Origin: Avoscillospira sp045579045
GTDB lineage: Bacteria; Bacillota; Clostridia; Oscillospirales; Oscillospiraceae
Length of the DNA stretch: 52,422 bases
NCBI GenBank assembly: GCA_045579045.1
Contig: JAZNLL010000001.1
Coordinates: 1 to 52,422 of the forward strand
Reading direction: 5' to 3'
A model generated the notes under the pieces. That model worked only from the letters and a program-made list of their open reading frames with translations. It had not been told where the DNA came from and ran no database searches. Within the stretch, counting starts at the first letter, position 1. Each line of letters begins with the position of its first letter. Positions 47,747 to 52,422 of the stretch are shown piece by piece. Position numbers and translations under genes: made by a program.

Positions 47747-49015
47747 TCAGATTTTGTTCAGTGCCTGAGTCAGGTCGGCGATGATATCCTCCACATTCTC
47801 AATGCCAACGGAGAAACGAACCATCTCCGGCACGATGCCGCCGGCGATGAGCTGCTCGTCGGTCAGCTGGCGGTGGGTGGTGGAGGCAGGATGGAGGACG
47901 CAGGTTCTGGCATCGGCCACATGGACCACGATCTGGGCCAGCTGCAGGCTGTCCATCAGCTCCATGGCAGCTTCTCTGCCGCCCTTGACACCGAAGGAGA
48001 CCACACCGGGTGCGCCATTGGGCAGATACTTGGTGGCAAGGTCGTAATACTTGTTGCTCTCCAGCAGGGGGTAGTTGACCCAAGCGACCTTCTCATGACC
48101 TTCCAGGAATTTGGCAACGGTCAGTGCATTTTCGCTGTGCTGCTTCATGCGGCAGGCCAGAGATTCCAGACCCAAATTCAGCAGGTAGGCTGCGATGGGC
48201 TGGGGGGTGCAGCCGAAGTCACGCATCAGCTGGACACGGGCCTTGGTGATGTAAGCGGCCTTGCCGAAGTTTTCGGTGTAGATGACGCCGTGGTAGCTTT
48301 CGTCCACTTCCGTCAGCTCGGGATACTTGCCGGCGGCAGCCCAGTCGAAGTTGCCGCTGTCCACGATGACGCCGCCCACCACATTGGCATGGCCGTCCAT
48401 ATACTTGGTGGTGGAGTGGGTGACGATATCGGCACCGTATTCAAAGGGACGGCACAGCAGGGGAGTGGCAAAGGTGTTGTCCACGATGAGGGGTACATTG
48501 TGCTTGTGGGCCAGCTTGGCATAGCGTTCAATGTCCAGCACCGTCAGAGCGGGGTTGGCCACGGTCTCGCCAAAGACCAGACGGGTGTTCTGATCGAAGA
48601 GGGCTTCAAATTCTTCATCGGACATATCGTCTCTGGCATAGCGGACTTCAATGCCCATTCTTGCCATGGTAACGGAGAACAGGTTGATGGTGCCGCCGTA
48701 GATGTTGTTCAGAGAAATGAAATTCTGGCCCTGGCAGCAGATGTTGAAAATGGCCATGAAGCTGGCTGCCTGACCGGAGGAGGTCAGCATGGCACCGACG
48801 CCGCCTTCCAGATCGGCGATCTTGTCTTCCACAAAGGCCACGGTGGGGTTGGAAATACGGGTATACATGTGACCGGCGGCTTCCAGATCGAACAGCTTGC
48901 CTAGTTCCAGGGCGCTGTCATATTTATAGGTAGTGCTCTGATAGATGGGCATGGTACGGGGCTGACCGTTTTCGGGGCGGTAGCCGGACTGCAGGCACTT
49001 GGTTTCGGGTTTCAT
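47747..49015 (-). CDS. metY: O-acetylhomoserine aminocarboxypropyltransferase
   Basis: The 422-residue PLP enzyme makes homocysteine from O-acetylhomoserine and sulfide. It starts KPETKCLQSGYRPENGQPRT, has the cofactor-stacking phrase MLTSSGQAASFMAIFNIC and the PLP Lys in DIVTHSTTKYMDGH. AAAGGAG precedes the ATG. First gene of the metY-metA-yqeC-mrnC-rqcH chain. Only 58 bp separate it from queT, with no riboswitch visible in that gap. Confidence 0.95.
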   Translation of the reverse strand: MKPETKCLQSGYRPENGQPRTMPIYQSTTYKYDSALELGKLFDLEAAGHMYTRISNPTVAFVEDKIADLEGGVGAMLTSSGQAASFMAIFNICCQGQNFISLNNIYGGTINLFSVTMARMGIEVRYARDDMSDEEFEALFDQNTRLVFGETVANPALTVLDIERYAKLAHKHNVPLIVDNTFATPLLCRPFEYGADIVTHSTTKYMDGHANVVGGVIVDSGNFDWAAAGKYPELTEVDESYHGVIYTENFGKAAYITKARVQLMRDFGCTPQPIAAYLLNLGLESLACRMKQHSENALTVAKFLEGHEKVAWVNYPLLESNKYYDLATKYLPNGAPGVVSFGVKGGREAAMELMDSLQLAQIVVHVADARTCVLHPASTTHRQLTDEQLIAGGIVPEMVRFSVGIENVEDIIADLTQALNKI

Positions 49016-49073
49016 AAGTATCGACTCCTTTATTATAAGGTTATGGTTATTTTACTTTTTCCGCTGTCTGATG

Positions 49074-49559
49074 TCAAGACAGGGCTTTCTTGAGAAAACC
49101 TGTTTTCTGGGTGAAGAAATACAGGGGAACGCCCAGAATATACATGACGACTGCTTCTCCGAAGCCCACCTGCAAAGCGGCGGTGGCAAAGCCCACGGCC
49201 AGATTGCCGGGGAACAGGACGAATGCCAGCATACCGCCGACGATGACGGCATTGCAGAGAATGTTGGGCAGAGGCATGAGCCATGGATTTTTGCATTTTG
49301 CTGTCCAAAGACAGGCCAGGGCCGTGGCGGCAGTGCCGATGATCATATCCAGTGCTGTGACGGTGGAAAAGAGGTTGGCAAGGAAACAGCCAAGGGTGAC
49401 TCCAATGCCCAGGGTCGGTTCCAGACAGCACAGGACGATCAAGGCCTCCGACAGACGGAACTGCACCAGGCCGAAGGACAGGGGGGCAGTGAGGATGGTG
49501 ATAGCGGCATAGAGGGCAGCCACAATGGCACAGGCGGTGAGTTTACGGATGTTTTTCAT
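49074..49559 (-). CDS. queT: QueT-type queuosine precursor transporter
   Basis: The 161-residue membrane protein has five or six hydrophobic segments and matches the QueT family (KLTACAIVAALYAAITILTA, SFGLVQFRLSEALIVLCCLE, PTLGIGVTLGCFLANLFS). These ECF S components import preQ1 or queuine. GAAAGGGAAA precedes the ATG at 49559. A terminator hairpin and a preQ1-I-like fold lie just upstream in the leader, so control by the ligand is likely. Confidence 0.88.
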   Translation of the reverse strand: MKNIRKLTACAIVAALYAAITILTAPLSFGLVQFRLSEALIVLCCLEPTLGIGVTLGCFLANLFSTVTALDMIIGTAATALACLWTAKCKNPWLMPLPNILCNAVIVGGMLAFVLFPGNLAVGFATAALQVGFGEAVVMYILGVPLYFFTQKTGFLKKALS

Positions 49560-49583
49560 GTTGATTTCCCTTTCGTGGGGAAC

Positions 49584-49680
49584 AAAAAAAGATGGGTGCA
49601 GCAGCCCCATCTCCGTCCCGAGTTTTGTTTAACGACAGGATGGCTACGAATGAACTGTCGATTAAGCTGCGGGGAGGCGA
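49584..49680 (-). ncRNA. queT leader with terminator, candidate preQ1 riboswitch
   Basis: On the minus strand a stem CGACAG/CTGTCG with a 16-nt loop that includes TTCATTCGTAGCC is followed by an A-rich tail AAACAAAACTCGGGAC, similar in shape to preQ1-I riboswitches. A terminator (GATGGG/CCCATC, 49591-49611, then seven T) follows directly. The pseudoknot pairing is not perfect by eye, so the class is uncertain; the attenuator itself is clear. Confidence 0.5.
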
Positions 49681-49690
49681 ACCACGGTTG

Positions 49691-49959
49691 GTTTTCACAG
49701 GCTCTTTTCCGCCAATCCGGCGGAAAAACCCTTGAAAATACCAAAGGGTATTCCCTGCGTGTTTTTCCTTGACTTGACGAAAAATTGCCATGTGAAAACT
49801 GCGAAGCACTCCACAGCAGGTAAATTTGCTTTGGATTTTTGCGCAGATGACGCAGCCTTGCTGACGCAAGGCAAGGAAGATAAGGAAAAATACGAACAAA
49901 AGAACCGCTGTGGAGCAATCGGTGTTCGCTTCTCCGCAGCTTATGAATTTACCTTATTT
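49691..49959 (-). other. highly structured region upstream of queT
   Basis: No credible gene in about 270 bp. Perfect stems are GTTTTCACA/TGTGAAAAC (49691-49699 with 49791-49799) enclosing TTTTCCGCC/GGCGGAAAA (49705-49727), and CTCCACAGC/GCTGTGGAG (49809-49817 with 49907-49915) enclosing GCCTTGC/GCAAGGC (49855-49872). It could be an RNA, part of the queT leader or a mobile repeat. Confidence 0.55.
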
Positions 49960-49994
49960 TAAAAAGAAAAAACAAGAATGTCAAGTTTTTTCAC

Positions 49995-50022
49995 TTGACA
50001 AACCGGATTCTTTTGCTATAAT
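49995..50022 (+). promoter_or_regulatory. promoter of the ylxM-ffh unit
   Basis: TTGACA (49995-50000) and TATAAT (50017-50022) are 16 bp apart, 35 bp before ylxM. Confidence 0.82.
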
Positions 50023-50057
50023 AATCAAGCTGTCAAGCTGAAAACCTTGAAAGGGCG

Positions 50058-50411
50058 GTGGTCATCATAAAGCATAACGCATTGGAAATGACCCTGCTGC
50101 TTGACTATTACGGCGAATTGCTCACCGAAAAGCAGCGAACCTGCTTTGACTTATATTATAACCAGGACTTGTCCTTGGGCGAGATCGCGGAGGAAGCCGG
50201 TATTTCCCGGCAGGGTGTCCACGACTCTCTGGCAAGGGCAGAGGCGGCGCTGGCAGCCATGGAAGAAAAAACCGGCTGCATTGCCAGAGCCAAGGCTGTG
50301 CAGGAGGCTGCCCAGACCATCACCGATGCGGCGGAGCAGCTTTTGCAGGTGCCCGGCGCAGAGGAACTGGCAAAGGTCATTCTGAAGGCCGCCGCTGAGA
50401 TGAAGGAGTAA
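50058..50411 (+). CDS. ylxM: YlxM/p13-like SRP-associated helix-turn-helix protein
   Basis: The 117-residue protein has the YlxM helix-turn-helix (LLDYYGELLTEKQRTCFDLY, SLGEIAEEAGISRQGVHDSL) and a helical tail. It sits before ffh in Firmicutes and is thought to affect SRP function. The start is uncertain: GTG at 50058 is very close to AAAGGGCG, while a TTG at 50082 has no clear ribosome site. Its stop is 3 bp before ffh. Confidence 0.88.
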   Translation: MVIIKHNALEMTLLLDYYGELLTEKQRTCFDLYYNQDLSLGEIAEEAGISRQGVHDSLARAEAALAAMEEKTGCIARAKAVQEAAQTITDAAEQLLQVPGAEELAKVILKAAAEMKE

Positions 50412-50414
50412 TCA

Positions 50415-51768
50415 ATGGCATTTGAAGGATTGACAGAGAAAATCTCTGCCGCGTTCAAAAAGCTCAAAGGCAAAGGCCGACTGACGGAAGCGGATGTCAA
50501 GGCTGCCATGCGGGAGATCCGACTGGCGCTGCTGGAAGCCGATGTCAGCTACAAGGTCGTCAAGGACTTTGTCAGCAAGGTCTCTGAGCGGGCCGTGGGC
50601 ACCGATGTGATGGAAAGCCTGTCCGCGGCGCAGATGATCGTCAAGATCGTCAATGAAGAGCTGACTGCCCTCATGGGCAGCGAAAACCAGAAGCTGCAGC
50701 TTGCCTCAGCCGCCTACAGTGGTTATGCTGGTAGGCTTGCAGGGCGCAGGTAAGACCACCAACGGCGCAAAGCTGGCAGGTCTTTTCAAGAAGCAGGGTC
50801 GCAGACCTCTGCTGGTCGCCTGCGATATCTACCGCCCCGCTGCCATCAAGCAGCTGCAGGTGGTAGGCGAAAAGCTGGATATTCCCGTCTTTGAGATGGG
50901 TCAGACCAATCCCGTGGAAATCGCAAAGGCTGCCATGACTCATGCTGTCCGCCACGGCAACGATATGGTCTTCCTGGATACGGCAGGCCGCCTCCATGTG
51001 GATGAGCAGCTCATGGAAGAACTGAAGGCCATCAAGGCTGAGGTCAAACCCCATGAGATCCTGCTGGTGGTGGATGCCATGACCGGTCAGGACGCAGTCA
51101 ATGCCGCCCAGAGCTTCAATGAATGGCTGGATATCGACGGCGTTATGCTCTCCAAGCTGGATGGCGATGCAAGGGGCGGTGCGGCACTGTCCGTCAAGGC
51201 AGTCACCGGCAAGCCTATCAAGTTCGCCGGTATCGGCGAAAAGCTGGATCAGATCGAGCCCTTCCATCCCGAGCGGATGGCTTCCAGAATTCTGGGCATG
51301 GGCGATGTGCTGACCCTCATTGAAAAAGCCGAGCAGGCATTGGATCTGAAAAAGGCCGAGGAACTGGAGCAGAAGCTCCGGAAAAATAAATTCACCTTGC
51401 AGGATTATTACGACCAGATGTCCCAGATCAAAAATATGGGCAGTATGGAAGATATCCTGGGCATGATGCCCGGCATGGGCAATCTGAAGAATGTGAAGAT
51501 CGATGAAAAGGCCATGGCAAGAACCGAGGCCATCATCCTCTCCATGACCCCCTATGAAAGGGAAAATCCGGGCTGCCTTGGAAACAGCCGCAAGAAGCGC
51601 ATTGCCGCCGGTGCTGGTGTCAAGGTGGAGGAGATCAACAAGCTGCTGAAATCCTTTGAGGCCATGAACAACATGATCAAGCAGTTCTCCGGCCCCGGTG
51701 CAGCCAAGAAAATGAAGAAGCTGCAGCGCAGCATGGGCGGCGGCTTCCCCGGAATTCCCGGTTTTTAA
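50415..51768 (+). CDS. ffh: signal recognition particle protein Ffh, with an apparent frameshift
   Basis: Two overlapping frames together give a normal Ffh of about 450 residues. Frame one (from 50415) covers the N domain to KLQLAS at 50708; frame two covers PPTVVMLVGLQGAGKTTNGA from 50710, the G domain (DTAGRLHVDEQ, SKLDGDARGG) and the Met-rich M domain to GIPGF at 51768. The junction lacks two bases in a C-rich stretch (or has one extra). As written, frame one would end at 50753 after about 112 residues, without GTPase. Ffh is essential, so a base-calling error is the simplest reading. Confidence 0.9.
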
Positions 51769-51840
51769 CGGATCACTTCGTGGATAACACGACGAGATAT
51801 AAAAATCAAAATGTTTAATATTTTTTGGAGGTAAATTACT

Positions 51841-52080
51841 ATGGTTAAGATCAGACTGAGAAGAATGGGCGCCAAGAAGGCTCCTTTCTACAGAATCGTT
51901 GTCGCTGACTCCCGCAGCCCCCGTGATGGCCGCTGCATCGAAGAGATCGGCACCTACGATCCCCTGACCAACCCCGCTACTGTCACTGTGGACGCCGAGA
52001 AGGCTCAGGCTTGGATCAAGAACGGCGCTCAGCCCACCGACACTGTCAAGGCTCTGCTGAAGAAGGCTAATGTCCTGTAA
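51841..52080 (+). CDS. rpsP: 30S ribosomal protein S16
   Basis: The 79-residue protein is full-length S16 (MVKIRLRRMGAKKAPFYRIV, VADSRSPRDGRCIEEIGTYD), which helps assemble the 30S platform. GGAGG precedes the ATG. It lies between ffh and khpA, the usual Firmicutes order before rimM and trmD. Confidence 0.98.
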   Translation: MVKIRLRRMGAKKAPFYRIVVADSRSPRDGRCIEEIGTYDPLTNPATVTVDAEKAQAWIKNGAQPTDTVKALLKKANVL

Positions 52081-52102
52081 TTCCTGAATAAGGAGAAAGA
52101 CC

Positions 52103-52330
52103 ATGAAGGAACTTTTGCTGTATATGGCAAAGAATCTGGTCGACAATCCCGATGCCGTGACTGTCACGGAAATTGAAGGCGAGACCACCACTCTGGAGCT
52201 CCGTGTGGCTCCCGAGGATATGGGTAAGGTTATCGGCCGTCAGGGCCGTATTGCCAAGGAGATCCGCACCATTATCAAGTCCGTCGCTCAGCGCGAAGGC
52301 AAGAAGGTCTCCGTGGAGATCGTCGACTGA
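52103..52330 (+). CDS. khpA: KH-domain RNA-binding protein KhpA
   Basis: The 75-residue protein is one KH domain with the GxxG loop in KVIGRQGRIAKEIRTIIK. KhpA pairs with KhpB/Jag to bind RNA and affect cell division in Gram-positive bacteria. AAGGAG precedes the ATG. It lies 22 bp after rpsP. Confidence 0.95.
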   Translation: MKELLLYMAKNLVDNPDAVTVTEIEGETTTLELRVAPEDMGKVIGRQGRIAKEIRTIIKSVAQREGKKVSVEIVD

Positions 52331-52398
52331 GAAAAAAGTAGAGCCGCGAGAGGAGCTGGGCTTTTTCTTATCCCCCTAAAACGATGGGGGTGGGGCAG

Positions 52399-52422
52399 AT
52401 GGAGGAGAAGCGGGTGGGGGTG
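52399..52422 (+). CDS. possible start of the next gene (rimM by position)
   Basis: An ATG at 52399 opens a frame MEEKRVGV to the window edge, behind a G-rich stretch. By usual gene order rimM would follow khpA. Eight codons are too few to recognise it. Confidence 0.25.

Noticed and set aside
49016..49073. SAM riboswitch before metY
   Set aside because: The 58-bp gap is too short and lacks the conserved S-box elements.
49543..49899. A minus-strand frame through the queT leader
   Set aside because: It runs through several perfect hairpins and a terminator and has no ribosome site; structure explains the region better than coding.
50695..50760. Programmed +1 frameshift in ffh
   Set aside because: No recoding motif (rare codon or stop at the shift, internal Shine-Dalgarno) is visible; a two-base omission in a C-rich stretch is simpler. 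Kept only as an alternative.

Overview
The window reads as a Gram-positive, gut-type anaerobe of class Clostridia, most likely Oscillospirales. The basis is the gene content (pyruvate phosphate dikinase, reverse rubrerythrin, FeoAAB with a Cys-rich companion, an ECF thiamine-type transporter, MetA plus MetY, NFACT/RqcH, Mini-III), strong AGGAGG ribosome sites and G+C-rich third positions. No 16S or tRNA gene is present, so this placement is inference.

Layout. 1-140 holds a series of hairpins. 139-3808 is a small sugar-type locus: a beta-helix protein, an AraC regulator with a PocR-like sensor, and a divergent FAD oxidoreductase. 3880-5735 is an iron/redox cluster on the minus strand: BFD-like protein, YczE-like membrane protein, PepSY lipoprotein and ferritin. 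5759-14769 is a 9-kb integrated element that has gone into the 3' end of the rubrerythrin gene. A 24-bp direct repeat marks its ends. It carries a tyrosine integrase with 13-bp arm-type repeats, WYL and XRE regulators, a lipoprotein, a serine recombinase, a divergent regulatory region with three 19-bp operators, several small unknown proteins and two paralogous unknown proteins. I see no relaxase, replication protein, secretion or phage structural gene in it.

14739-16602 resumes the host: rubrerythrin, a SatP-type acetate transporter and a PerR-like regulator. 16851-19478 is ppdK. 19613-25196 has a LytTR/DUF3021 pair, a compact rhamnosidase-like hydrolase, two tandem phosphodiesterase paralogues, a TIM-barrel isomerase and an MgtC-type protein. 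25236-28884 has a nucleotidyltransferase and an LTA-synthase-like protein with an SLH-like tail. 28928-32757 is a YkoEDC-like ECF transporter operon under a TPP riboswitch. 32833-34775 has an RluA enzyme and an AI-2E family membrane protein. 34903-38996 is an ACT regulator, iron alcohol dehydrogenase, homoserine dehydrogenase and aspartate kinase operon. 39064-42077 is a feo operon with DtxR-type operators. 42136-44026 holds a PfkB kinase and three small proteins, two of them Cys-rich. 44030-49015 is a chain of overlapping genes (metY, metA, yqeC, mrnC, rqcH). 49074-49959 is queT with a long structured leader. 50058-52330 is ylxM, ffh, rpsP and khpA.

The points most worth a second look are the rubrerythrin-targeted element, which replaces the host gene's last codons and its terminator; the matching double Fur-type operators on the rubrerythrin and BFD promoters; an apparent frameshift in essential ffh; the structured leader of queT; and the Cys-rich repeat protein.
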